Shown here: piece after piece, positions 11,114-23,700 of the stretch
How positions within the stretch are numbered: the stretch's first letter is position 1
How the letters are laid out: each line of letters opens with the position of its first letter
Origin: Neospora caninum Liverpool
Lineage: Eukaryota > Apicomplexa > Conoidasida > Eucoccidiorida > Sarcocystidae
Direction: 5' to 3'
Assembly: GCF_000208865.1 (NCBI RefSeq)
Contig: NC_018390.1
Span: 4,482,270 to 4,546,269, forward strand
DNA: 64,000 nucleotides
Translations under genes and position numbers: made by a program
Notes under the pieces: generated by a model
Told to the model about the DNA's origin: nothing
Seen by the model: the letters and a program-made list of their open reading frames with translations, nothing else
Databases searched by the model: none

Positions 11114-13567
11114 CTATTGGCGGCTCGGGAAGAGGGTGTTTCGGATTGTCGGCGCACACTCAACGATGACCATGCGCAGGCGAGCGTCGAATGTGTTGTC
11201 GCAGGTGATTCGGCCATCGCGGGTCATCAGCACAACGCCTCCGCAGCTGCATGCACGCGCACATCGACGCACAGAGGCACAAAGGGGGAGAAGTGACCGT
11301 CAAGCATGAAGCGATTTCTTCGCAGTTTTGCGTTCGTTCCCTCCTTCCCCCGTGTTTTCCCTTACAACGAAGAGAATTCGTGTCGCGTGATGACCCGAGG
11401 AAAGGCGTCAGACTCTTCGAATCCACGAAATCCCCGCGAGTTTCACGTGAAGACGCCCCTCCAACAGAAAATCACGGTGCGCAAGGTCCTCTCTCAAGAC
11501 GCTACCCACTTCTTCCCCACAAACACTTTTCTCGCTGCGACTCGCTTCCGGCACGATGACGGAAACATTAGGCTGTTTCATTTCTGTGGAGGAACTGAGC
11601 ACACGAGAGATGTACAGAGCATCCACTTTTTTGGCACATTAACAAGACACCGTTCGTTTCTGCGTCGATAGGACATCAAGAACAGCTGAGAGCGGACTCT
11701 CTCTAACCACAGATCTGTAAAAACTGCAAATCTTCGGCTACACCACTGCCCTCGCATGAACTGAAAAATTCGGCTAGGCTTTCTTCAGGGACGGTCTTCC
11801 TGCTTTCCTGCGCGACGCCGCGTTTTTAGGATCGGTTACACACAGCTTCGTCGTTTCTTCCCTTCTTCCGCGAATGTCTTGTCTTTTCCTTGCGGCTTTA
11901 AGGGGTAGCTTTTCTGCATCTTTCTCCGGTCCTCTCTCCCGCCACCGCGTGCCTTGTCGTCGCCCTCTCCTAATACCTTAGCTGACCCGCGCCCCTTTTT
12001 TCTCGTCCTTCTTTTTCCCTTCCTCCTTTTCCCTCGGGTTGTGTTGGTGCAGAACATCAAACCTAACACTAATTAACTGAGTTAACTAATACAGGGTTGA
12101 ACTGTGGGTTCGTTTCAACTCCCGTCCTATTCTCGTCCTTACCACGACATTCCAGGATTGTCGTCGGATGGTGGAGGCGGGAGATAGCGGCCGGATTTGT
12201 CGAGTGTCGCTGTAACGGTTTTATTGAGGCCTGCTTCACTGCGCATAATCTCACTGTATCTCTTCACCGCGTTCGGAATGACAGCCTCGACAAGTGCTTT
12301 ATCCATCTCGCGGCAGCGAATGACAACCTCGCTCTCCAGCAACCGCAGAAGACCCTACAGAAGAAGCGGACACTTCCGCTCCAGAGACGCATTTGCCTCT
12401 CCCGGTTTTGGTTCTTGCCTGTGTCTATGAGGAAAACGCAGTAACAGGCGCTTCGAAACTCGGAAGCAGGAGGAGCAAAAGGCCACCTCTTCTCCTTCTG
12501 TCGCTCTCACACGCTCTAAACGCGCTCGCATCTTCGTCTCGCACTTAACGAATCAGCGTCTCGCATTCCACTTTACACACAGGCGTGCCCCTGCCTGCAT
12601 GCGCAGGAATTCGAACGTGTGCAAAGGTTTACGCCCCCACGATGCACACGTTTTTTGGAGAACGACGCGAGAAGCGCGCCGTCGGCGGCGCCCTGTCGCG
12701 CTCTTGTCGAGTACCTGGGCCTCTCCGTGTTCCCCTTGGGGGAACTCGTCTTTGGCGCTCACCTGCACAATCAAGTCTTCCAGGAGTTTCTGGTACTTTG
12801 CTTGGTTTCCGCTAACAGCGGAGAGCTGCGACAAGGCCTGGGTGTACACCTCAGAGAGAACCTGGTCTTGCGCCGAGATTCGGCGGAGGCGCGCTTTGTT
12901 GACGGCAGTCGATCGGTCACTGCACAGGGAAGAAAAGAGGAGAAAAGAGAGGAGGAGACGCACGTGCCAGTGCAGAGTTTTCTCCCTTGCGGTAGGCCAC
13001 CCAGAAAAGACAACGAGACACTCGGAAAGGAGGAAACTCCAGGCAGAACGAACGGCGTGGACAGCGCCTCCGCGTGTGGCTTACATGGCTCTCTGGGTCT
13101 CGAGTTTCTTCGCCTTCTTCTCGTACTCCTGGCGAATCTTGTCCTTCATTTGCTGGACCAGCTTCAGCTTCTCGATGTTGAAGTCTTCCAGCGAGCGAGC
13201 TTCGATCTCCTGTGCCTTGTCTCGGGCCTCGTTCAAAATGAACTTGACCATCTGCTGGATTTGCCGTTGGGCTTCTGCGTCGTCCTTTGTACAAAACATT
13301 TTGAAGCGGCAGAGACAGAGCAGTTGCACTCACGCAATAAAAAGGAGGCGGAAACGGAGAGGACGCGACGTTGAAATAAAACGTCCAAACTGCACGAAAA
13401 AAGAACCACGCGCGAAAGAGGGAAGCGCGGAGACGAACCACGGACGCGAAGAAGACGTTTGCTGTTTAGGGAGACAGGAAACAAGATGCGAGTCCCCACA
13501 GAAAAAGAGAGCCGAAAAACCGAGGGGAATTTTTTCGCCCGAGGACGCACTGCCTTACCATCGCCAT
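11114..13567 (-). CDS. V-type proton ATPase subunit E, 5 exons, 236 aa
   Basis: Subunit E is part of the peripheral stalk of the vacuolar H+-ATPase, where it pairs with subunit G to hold the V1 head against the membrane rotor. Exons in transcript order: 13567-13559 (only Met-Ala-Met), 13284-13085, 12919-12763, 12354-12143 and 11246-11114 (stop TAG). All joins are GT-AG and phase-consistent, giving 711 nt. The N-terminal ~80 residues are the expected charged coiled coil (EARDKAQEIEARSLEDFNIE, then EYEKKAKKLETQ). The C-terminal domain carries GLLRLLESEVVIRCRE, the GGVVLMTRDGRI strand and the final RNTLFPS helix, matching the family's usual ~226-aa length. The first coding exon of nine nucleotides is easy for gene finders to miss. 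It lies downstream of XPF on the same strand. Confidence 0.93.
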
Positions 13568-16500
13568 CGTGCCGGGAGGAGTTTGGGGAAAAACTTTGGA
13601 GGCCCGGAGGAAAAGGAATTCGATTCTGAAGTAGCCTGCACAGCGAATCCCGCACACGGCACACGTCAGGGAGTGAAAGAGAAGCACTTGCCGGAATATG
13701 GCATGAGAGGGGAAGAATCGCGAGCGAGGGGAGGAAGTGACAGGCACAGGGAGATATCCGGGGGCTGGAGCGACAGCGAGAGAGGGGCGGAGAGCAAGGG
13801 GGAGTGAGTAAAGAGCGTTTTGAGTCCAAGCGGGGAGACCCTGGAACACCGATTCAGACAAACACAGGCTTGGCAAAGACACCACAGAAAACGACTGCTA
13901 CCACACAGAAATTATCTGTGGCTCCACAGATACTGAACATCGTGGAACTGAGGGGGGAGGAAAAACGATGTGGAAGTACGTGGACAGAGCGGGGCGCAGC
14001 GCGTGCATTTCGCGACGTTTTCGACGCTCGCACACGAGAGACAACCCCTCGAACGACACACGCCTTCTGACTCCGAGGAAAGGCCACCACGCGGGAGAAG
14101 AGAAGATGCAGTCGAAAGCAGAGATACACACACAGAGCGCTCTCGGTGAGTATGTGCGTGGACCCGCCGATGCGGTCCTCCTGCCCAGCGGATTTCGGAG
14201 CTGCGAGGAAGGCACGGACGCTGAACAGAGTGTCGGGAAATGGATTTGGCCTTCGCCTCGCTGGTGGTTCGTTGCAGCGCAGCCAACCGGAGTTCTCTCT
14301 GTGTGAAACGCGCACGCGGCACTCGGCTGATTATGGGCTCTCTCTCGACTGAGAATGTTTTGACTCCTGGAGCTAGAAAACCCCCTGGTGCGTCACAGCC
14401 TCCACGAACCGATTTTTTCACACAAAAGCGGGGGGTGTTGAGCTGGGTATTTTCGTCGGCGCGGGGGATATAAATCACGAGTACCTGGAGAAATGTCGAT
14501 GAGGAAGGCCTTCGGCTATTTACTGGGAACGAGCCCCGCGTTTTGCCCCGCCCGATCCCTCAAACAAAACAGGCTTTTCTTTGGCATATACACGCGAGAA
14601 CGAGAGCGAGCTGCAGTCAAAAAAGAAGCATGCAACCGGCAATAACGATATTCGGGTTTCGCCGAGCAGCAAACGAGAGGCGGCCGGGTTTTTTCTGTGG
14701 TTCTCGAAAACGCGCCGTTCTCTTGGGCTGAGGAAAGTGTGAAGACGGGAGTCCGCAGAGTCGCCGTCGTGCCCGTTGCTTTTGAAGGGGAGAAACAAAG
14801 ACGTCGATTTCTCGGGCTTTATGCCGCAGATTCGCCGGAAATTCGTTATGCACATAGCCGCACATGTCCGACAACGAGCAAACCGGCCGCGCACCGAGTC
14901 GCTTGCAGCCGCCAGTTGCCGACAGGGGCAAACTTCCACTTTTGCATGCAACGGCTTCAACCCTTTTTTTGCACATGTCCCGCTCTTCCGTTCCTGGCCG
15001 CTCTGTGTGAATCCGGTGGAAACGCGGAATCGACACTCGGGAAGAGGGGTTCTGGAAAGACTTGAAGGCGGGTCGCGAAAAGCTTCTCTTCTCGGCGTGA
15101 GAGGGAGGCGGGAGACTCCACATGGGCCACACGGTGACGCCGTGGAGGAAATGCTCGTTTCCTGCTCAGGAAAGGAACGCTCAGCTATGTCGCTGTGTCG
15201 TTAAAATTTGGGTGCGGAAAAGCGTACTGTCGAGGCAGGGACCGAAACAGAAAGAAGTCGACTGTGCACGAGGCGATGCACACCGCCAGGGCGCCGGCGC
15301 ACTTTTCCGCGCGTGTATCCAGAAAGCAGCTACGCAGCGTGTTTTCCGCACGAACTCTGGGAGAAAAGCCGAGACGGTAAGATGCAGGAGGCGTTCCTTC
15401 GCGATACCCCTTCTCGAATCGACGAGTTTCGATTCGATGCCGCCGACGGTTTGCTCCCACCCACCACCACCGAAGTTGAGGGATTTTACCGGGTCGCTTG
15501 AACGCGCAAAAGACTGCTGTAGGCCTGCAAGATCCGCAGGCTTTAGAGCGTTTTCCCCCTTCCCGCGTGCTTGCCACTCTCACAGAAAAGGAACGCCGGA
15601 CACGAGGAAACCGCTTTTTCTCTCTGGGTTTGTCATGGGTTGTTGTACGGCACACGGCCCCGCCTACGAAGCAGCGAAGCTTGAGAAGCTGAGGCCGCGT
15701 ATGTGAAGCAAACCCTTAAAGCGCCACACACACACACACACACGCAGCTTTAATTAGGGTTGTCAGAGGGTTCGCTTCGACTGCGGGACGTCGCCGATCG
15801 CGTGGACGGCTCCCGCTAAACTCTGTTAACAACACGATCCAGGTTGCCACGTTCCCTTTCGCCTGTTGCCGAAGGCCGCCAAGCCGAGTACCTCTCATGA
15901 ACAGAGCTGGAATTTTACGTACTCGGGTTTTAAAACCATCTCGTTGCCGTGCGGTCGGTCGACCTTCAGTCTCCGTGTCCCCCAAAGATCTTGGCACTGT
16001 TCCTCTGTGCGTACGCGCCGCCCGTTTTCCTCGTGTGCGCGTGTGTGCGCCGTCGGCTCCGCCGCGAACAGGTAGTGACGCAGTTTCGAACAGCAGAGAG
16101 AGAGAGTTTACACGTCCCTAGGATGCATCTAAACCCTAAACAGCCGGATATATGCGATGAACTGTCCGAGTAAGAACGTTTCCACTGCCACTGTAGTGCA
16201 AACTGTTGCTTTACGTGGTTCTGTTAGCACTGCGGGCTGAACCATCGAAGGTTTCCGTGTACAAACCTCGCCTTGCCTGACTGTCGAACCCGCTCGCTGG
16301 AGCGAGGACCTCGGCGTCACGCCCAAAAAGGTTTGCCAGGTTTTGCACAAGCGCGTTCACGAAGACTTTCATTTGCCAGAGTCTTGTACACATCAAAATT
16401 TATTCCAAAACGCCCGTGTCTGCCCATGTCGCTCAAGTCACCGGGTGAACCCCTTACGCACCCCCAAACTGATACGAGTTCAGAGGCAAAACGACAGCGA

Positions 16501-16759
16501 AGCAGCCACTGAAGACAAAAAACAGGTTCCCTCGGAGCAGCGGAATCCCCCCTTCCTGTGCCTCCTGCGAAGCCGCCGTAGTTTCACAAAGTGACAAGTG
16601 TTGGAACCACAGCACCGGTGCGTCCAAAACACTCAAAACTCAGCGGGAACGCGTCCGAAAAGAAAGGTCGGGAAAGTGCAAATAGCGGAAAGGACATCGC
16701 CGATTGTTCCTGCTACGCTTTCATCTCGTGGTCGTTTTCCGGAGGCTGGGGTGTCTTGC
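13568..16759. other. Intergenic region between V-ATPase subunit E and XPF
   Basis: About 3.2 kb between two minus-strand genes; it should contain the XPF 3' UTR and the subunit E promoter and 5' UTR. Open frames on both strands overlap, use unrelated frames and show no domain I recognise. A (CA)n run sits at 15727-15743. A good donor-like GTGAGTATG on the plus strand near 14147 has no coding frame attached and is left unassigned. Confidence 0.5.
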
Positions 16760-18665
16760 TCAGTCGAAGTCGATCGGCGCGTTCAGGAAAGAGTAGAGGT
16801 GATGGCCGTCGTCTCTACAAAGGGAAAGGAAAACATGACACGGAGGTCACTGTTTTCCCTGCAATGCTACATTCTTCGCACATCAAACGCGTCGTTCGCT
16901 GATCGCCAAAGAACCACACGACTCCGTTCCGGCCCAGACGGCGGCATGGTCCCGCAAGACCACGGCGACTGGATGACATTCGTTCTCTTTTTGATCAGAG
17001 TGTAAGGCACACTGATCAATCCACACAAGCATATGCGCATGCATGTAGAGTCGGATACAGACATTCACAAATTCGTGTTTGGCGTCGATGTGTCCACATG
17101 CTTATGCTGTTTCTGAGAGACAGTACGGAAAGACTTACGGGCCCAATAGATCGATCATTTCCTTCTCCGACATGGAAGCAAGATCTGCAACGCTACCCAC
17201 CTGCGACATCGACAGTCAAAACACGCGTCGCTTTTCAGCAAGCTTTCTATGACCCACAAATATATTTGAATAGAACGTTCCCTTCGGCTTTACTACCCGC
17301 CCGCTTCTTCCTCGCGTGTGTTTCCGGTACCCTCCCGCCACCGCCTCCACCAGCCCCCACATTCTATATATATATATATACATATACATACATATATATA
17401 TATATATATACATATATATACATATATATACATATATGCATATGTGTATATATACATATATACATATAAATTGGGTATACGTTCCATGAATGTATGTCCA
17501 CAGCCACATTAAGATCGTGGGCGTGCGGTCGGTTCTCCGAGAAATTCACCTCTGTACGGTTGCGTCTCGAGGACGGCCTTCTCGTTACCGCCCTCGCGTT
17601 CCTTTCGCTCTCCGGGCCTTTTTACTTCTTCCCGACCAGCAGAATGGAAGAGCACGGCCTACCCGGGAGACAATCAGATTGATGTTTTTGCTCGTGACGC
17701 CCGGGAGACGCCGGAGAAAATCGACAGCCGCCGTGTTTGTGGCTGACGAGGCGGGGCGAAGGCCAGCGGTCGCTTCTCGCCCTCGCAAAGCTTTCTGTTC
17801 CTCTGTCAGCTGCACAGCGAGGACGGAACGTCGCGTGTCAGTGAGGCCGCTGCTTTCCGCGCAGTCAGACAAGATGGGAGGATCTGTGTTTGCCCGTGCC
17901 GCCTGGCTTGGAGAGACAGGACGGAGCGCTAGTTGCAACTGCTGACTGGGCGCGGAAACGCGGCTTTCGGTTTTTCTCTTTTCTGGTGTACGTACACCCA
18001 CGAGCTGGAGGCCAGTGGCGCTCGCGCCTTTGCTATGGCCGTCGGTGCGATCTTCAACGCAAACAACGTCTTGCGCGTGGGTCTCTCTCTGGTGAGCCGC
18101 GCCTCCTCTCTGCTGTGCTGGAGAAGCTGGAGGGACATCTTCATCCCTCTTTTCCCCTCCCGTTTCGCGCTGTAGCGACAGTTCCTTCGCCGCCGAAGCG
18201 CACGCGGCAACCTGTCCGCTGTCGGGCTTGGCTTTCGAGACAGTCTTCTTGCCGCCAAGCATCGAAAAGGTGCTCTGGAAAGACGAGAGCGGCCGCATGT
18301 TCATGGCGCGCTGACTCGCTTCGCTGTCTTCTGTCTCCAGCAGAAACTGCCGATCAATCGCTTCAATGCGACTCAAGTTGGGCTGCTCGCGGCCTGTCTG
18401 GTGCGCACACACAAACAACGCCCGCCGTGAGGCGGGTGAGCAGAGCACCGGTAGAAAGGACAGCAAAACTGGCCGCCGAGAAACTCACCCCTTGTGGACG
18501 ACGAGTACCCTCCACACAAACCAAAACACCACACACAGACGACAAAAGGAGCACAGCGATATATATATATATATATGTATATATGTATATATATGTATAT
18601 ATGTATATATATGTATATATGTATATATATGTATATGTATGTATATATGTATATATATGTATATC

Positions 18666-18698
<33 letters not shown>

Positions 18699-19707
18699 AT
18701 ATGTAAGGATCTGGCTGGACTGACGAATGGCTAGACTCGCGAACCGGGGAAATCATGGAGCTATGCAAAAGCAGTCAGTTACAAAACCGAGGAGAGCTAC
18801 GTTGTCGAGCGCTGAAGAAAGCCAACGAAGAGAGGTGCGACGAAACCAGGCGAGGCGTTCTGTTTTCTGCAACTCGGAAACTCCTTACCTTGAGGGCAAT
18901 GAAGATATTCGCACTAAAGGCCGAATGCGGCGCCCAGATGAGGCGGAGGGAAGGAAAGTGAAGGACGAGAAGTAAGAGCCTGGTGGGAGCGAACAAGACG
19001 GAAGACACAGAGACAGCATCGAACGACAAAAGATGACCAAACAGACCCACGCTTTTTCCGCAAGCCTCTAAACGTGAAAATTTCAACAGTTGCAGGAAAC
19101 ACAGAGAGACACGGACTTTGGATATGTACGGAAGGCAATCGAGTCAGCTCTCTTAAGAGCAAGATACACAAAAGAAGGCTCCTGCATCTCCCCTGGTCCC
19201 AGTGCGGGTCTACAGACACGTGGGCCAGGCTTGATCTCACGGAGGACGACTCCTTCGTTGTCCAACTTCTCTCTACCCCTGTCTCTCCCCTTCTGTCTCT
19301 CTCTCCGTCTCTCTTTCTCTCTCCCCTTCTGCCTCGCTAACTCTGCCGTGGCGCATCCACATCTCCAGCCGTGGATACACTTCGCCTTTCCATCTATCTG
19401 GCCGCCTGCCTATCCACGCACGACCTCTGCATCAATCGGCGTTCCTCCATCACTCTTCGGGTCCACGGAACTGTCCAAAATCCACCTGCCCTACATCTAC
19501 TCACTTCTCTCCCTCCACAAATAAATAAATATATACACATATATATACAAATATACATATACATATACACGCAGGTTGATGCATTCGTGCACACAGCATG
19601 TAGGAATGTAAATACACACAGAGATATTTATTGTGCAGAGATACAAACATATATATATATATATATATATACATTGGCCTGTGACCGTGAATACGCATGC
19701 ATGCAAA

Positions 19708-19750
<43 letters not shown>

Positions 19751-20702
19751 ACATACGTACATATTTATATATATACATATAGATGTATAAGTATATGTAT
19801 ATATGTATATATGCCGTCATTCTTCAGAAGGGAGTTTTCGGCTTTCCAGTCCTTACTTGTGGAGGAGCGCACAGCATCCTACTGCTGTGTTCCCCAGAGC
19901 GCGGAGACTCTCGGCCTCGAGAGGCAGTCCTGGGTAGCCGACGAGGGCGAAAGGGCGGCCTCGCTCGAACTCGATTAACAGTGTGGGGCACCTGTAATAG
20001 CGGCAGAGTAACTGGGCCTGCGGAGCGGGAGCGGGACGTGGCAAAGAACGCGCAGAAACAACGGAATGAAACCGAAGAACAGCTGACACGTGACCCACGG
20101 ATGGCACAAACTCTGGAGGAATATGCATTCATACGCATATACATATACATATATATATATATATATTTGTGCGCATGCGCATATACATGTCTCTCCTCCG
20201 AGAGAACTTGTGCATACAAACGCACACCTGCACACATGTATACATATGTATGTGAATGCATCTCTCTGCACTCTTGAGAGCTGCTGCGCGTGCTTTTCTC
20301 TCCTTGAGGCCACAGGCGTTGAGCGTTTAGAACTTCGTCTCCTACAGGCTGTCGCGGTTTCAGATGCCTTTAACAGGCATTGCCCCGTTTCTGAGCGCTA
20401 GGTGCACTCGACTGTCGCCGAGAATTTATTTAAATTCCCTCGAAGGGCCATCCACAGTCGCACCTGCTGGTACAAACGGCCTGACAGCAACGACTGCCAC
20501 AAGTCGAAGATCGCCTTCCTCTCCACGCAAATTTCCCTGGACAGAGACAAAAACGAGAGCATACATTTATGAAGATGCGTTGATAAAAACCTGTGGGCAT
20601 ATTTGCATAGCAACGTATATCTATATATCTATATATATGCTTGTTTATATGCACATACCCATATAACCACTTGCAACCGCGACTCCCTCTGTCTCTCTCA
20701 AT

Positions 20703-20743
<41 letters not shown>

Positions 20744-23700
20744 TATATCCCGAACAACTGTCGCTCCTGTTTACCCGAAGATATGGATATAGGTAGTATC
20801 CGCATATAAGAGCTAAATGGTTTGCACCCTTTCGCGCAGCTTTTACCTTGTGAGGACGTAATCTCCGACACCGAAAGTTAGGGGGACAACGCGGAGCCTC
20901 TTGCAGAAGAGTTCAAAAGGTAGCGACGAGCGCATTTCTCTCATGTCGACAACGACTTTGGGTTGCAGGAGCTCGAGAGCTGCCGAGCAGACAAGGGTGT
21001 CTCCGAGCCTGTCGGGCGTCTGTGTTTCAAGGTCGCGCAAGGCGAGCCCGGCGTGCGTTTCGTTTTTCTCTCCTTGCTGTCTCCTCTTCATTTCTTTCTC
21101 GATCTGTTGCCTGAGAAAGACGTCTCGGCCTCCTCCCCTGCGCGTCGAGTCGAGGCTCTGGCTGCCGATCCCCATCGCGCCCAACTGCTGTCTCCACTGG
21201 AGCCCAAGCGCGGCTGTCTCCGCGGTCGTGAGGCCTCGCCCGAACAGGGGGTTGGCCGACTCGTCCCCCTCGCGAAGGCCCTGTTGTCTCCTGGCGGCTT
21301 CCTCGGAAGCGACGACGCGGCGCATCTCTTCTCTTCGCGCGGCGAGTCTCGCTTCCCACTCCGACCCGCCAGTCGAAGTCAGAGAAGGCAAAAGGGGGGT
21401 GAAGAAGAGGAGATCGTCTACCGGCACCAACAGATGTTTCTTCTGCTGAAAGAGCATCTTCCACGCTGTCTGTTCAACTTGAACGGTGGAGAGAAACTGC
21501 TGGAGCTCGACAGACCGCTCCAGGACGAGAACAAACACAGAAAGATCTGTCCCCGAGAACACGTACGGAAGACAAGACGACGAATCTGAAGAAGAGAAGG
21601 AGGTCGAGGGTGAAGACGGAGGCCCCGTGTACACCGCGAGGGTTTGCACGGCACTGGCGTCTCGACCTTCGTTCACTGTCACTTCTCCCTTCGACTCCCG
21701 CTCGGCCACCTTCCTCTTCTTGCGAGGCTTCTTCTCTCCTTCCTCGCTCTCCTCGCTTCCCTCTCTTTCCTCTTTTTCGCAGTTCGCTCTTTGCTCCGCA
21801 GCTCCGCTCTCTCTCCCGCCGTCGTTCGCTTCCGCGGCCTTTGGGGGGATGAATGCCCTCGCCTCTGAGAGCATGTCGCTCAGCGCTCTTCTTTCCGCAC
21901 AGAAAACTTCGATTTCTCTCACGAGCGACGGCTGCGGGTCCACGAGGACAACTGCATGCGGCAGAAGCTGCCGGAGCGCGTAGGCGACGGCGCCCGAGCC
22001 GGCGCTGGCGCTAACGATGAACGGCGTCGGCCGAATTCTGGAGAGCGCAAAACACCCGAACCCAAACTCACGCAGCGAGCGTTAAAATGCGGAGATAAAA
22101 GATCGCGTCGCTTCGCGTAGAAACAACGGAGCAGCGAAGGGCGGTATCTTCACAGAGCACGTCCTGCTTGGAAAACTGCAAGCGCACGATCACCTGCGCA
22201 AGCGACGAGCGGGAAGAAAGGAGAAAAAAAGCGAGGAAAAGAGACAGCACGAGAGAAAAGGCAAAGTGGAAAACTGGACTGTGCATTTGCCGACTGAAAA
22301 AAGAACTGGGAGAGCACGAGACACGGGGCGCGATGGGGCCTCCGCGTTTTTCTCACCGCAGTTTTCGGGTTCTCCTCGCAACATTTTTTCTCATGGTTTC
22401 GTCGGTCAACAAATGCTCCTCGACGGCGTGCGCCCACGAGAGGGAGGGCGTAGACTCTTTCGCCTCTTCCTCTTGCAGCGCCACGCGCAAAAGATGAGAC
22501 GTTTCGCTGAGTCCCCCGCCGCCTTCTCTCTCTCTTCGCTCGCTCTCCCGTTCCACGCCTAACGCGCTCCCTCCCCATCCTCGCCCCGGTCGCGAAAACA
22601 GAGGAGGAAAAGCAGAAGCACTTAAAGAAGAGACCGACGCGGAAGAAGAGGAAGACGCGGAAGAAGAAGACGCAGAAGAAGAAAAACAGGAAGGCGCAGA
22701 GCGAAGCCCGTTTTTTTTGTCTTCTCGCGCTCCCCGTCTCGGTTGCGGCGCCGTGCTACGAGGCGTCGGAGGTGGTGAGGAAGTACGCGAAAAGAGGTGA
22801 TGGCGAAGAGAGGCGAGCAACACCCGGCGCGGTCCAAGCATAAACAGAAGACGCAGCTGCCGGTGACTCGCTTCATCTTCCACTAAAAACAAAATTCGAT
22901 AGCGCGGACGAAACGGCGAAACTGAACAAGAGGAGGAAGAGGAAGAGGAGGAAGAGGAGGAAGAGGAGGAAGAGGAGGGAGAGGAAGAGGAGGAAGAGGA
23001 GGACGAGGAAGAGGAGGAAGAGGAAGAGGAGGACGAAGAAGAGGAGGACGAGGAAGAGGAGGAAGTGGAGGGACGAGAGGCAAGAGTAGAAGGCATGACA
23101 GAAGAAGAGAGAACACCCGACCTCTGGCCATCGTGCACTTCGTCTGCTTCACTCGTAGGCGCATCTTCTCCCTCCGTAAGCAGCTCTGCGTCGTCGGAAA
23201 CCTCTCTCGACTGTTTTCCTAGCAGGCTCAGCTCCTGGTTCCGAAACGTTCCTGTCTCTTCTCCCTCGTCGTCGCCTGTCTCTTCGTCATCCACCGCCTC
23301 GAACACACAATCTTCCTCGCCGCCTGCGGGCTCCCAGTGGGAGGTAGCGGGTGCGGACTTATCTGGCGTCGTCCCGTTGGAGACTTCTGAGTCGATTCGA
23401 GGCCTCTTTGGAGAGGTTTCCCCACAACCGGCTCTCGACAGCTCCGTTCGATCCACGTTCCGCTTGCCTCTTCCTCTCGCTCCCCTCTCCTCCAGTGCGT
23501 CTTGTGCTCTCGCGTGTTCGGCGGCGGTTCGCGCCCCCGGGCTCCGCGGCTCTCCGGCCGTCCGGTCTCTCTCGCTTCCACGCGAAAAAGATGCCGACAA
23601 AGTCGGAGCAGAAGAGGACACAGCCGCCAAAGAAAAGTGGGAAGGCGAGGCAGACGGGAACCCTCCGCGTCCTCGCCCGTGCCTTGCGCGATTGGGTTGC

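Noticed and set aside
12599..13807. 402-codon plus-strand open frame
   Set aside because: Antisense to the V-ATPase subunit E exons, whose family motifs and phase-consistent introns lie on the minus strand.
16129..16142. Telomere-like AAACCCTAAAC
   Set aside because: Under two copies of the TTTAGGG-type unit; not an interstitial telomere.
17098..17549. Ile-Tyr repeat proteins on both strands
   Set aside because: Translations of (TA)n microsatellite; same for similar frames near 18.5, 19.7, 24.6 and 33.2 kb.
22083..22205. Possible XPF exon ([13 protein letters not shown]...)
   Set aside because: Its acceptor is phase 0, while exon 4 ends in phase 2. Joining exon 4 to 22037 gives a phase match and the expected XPF sequence.
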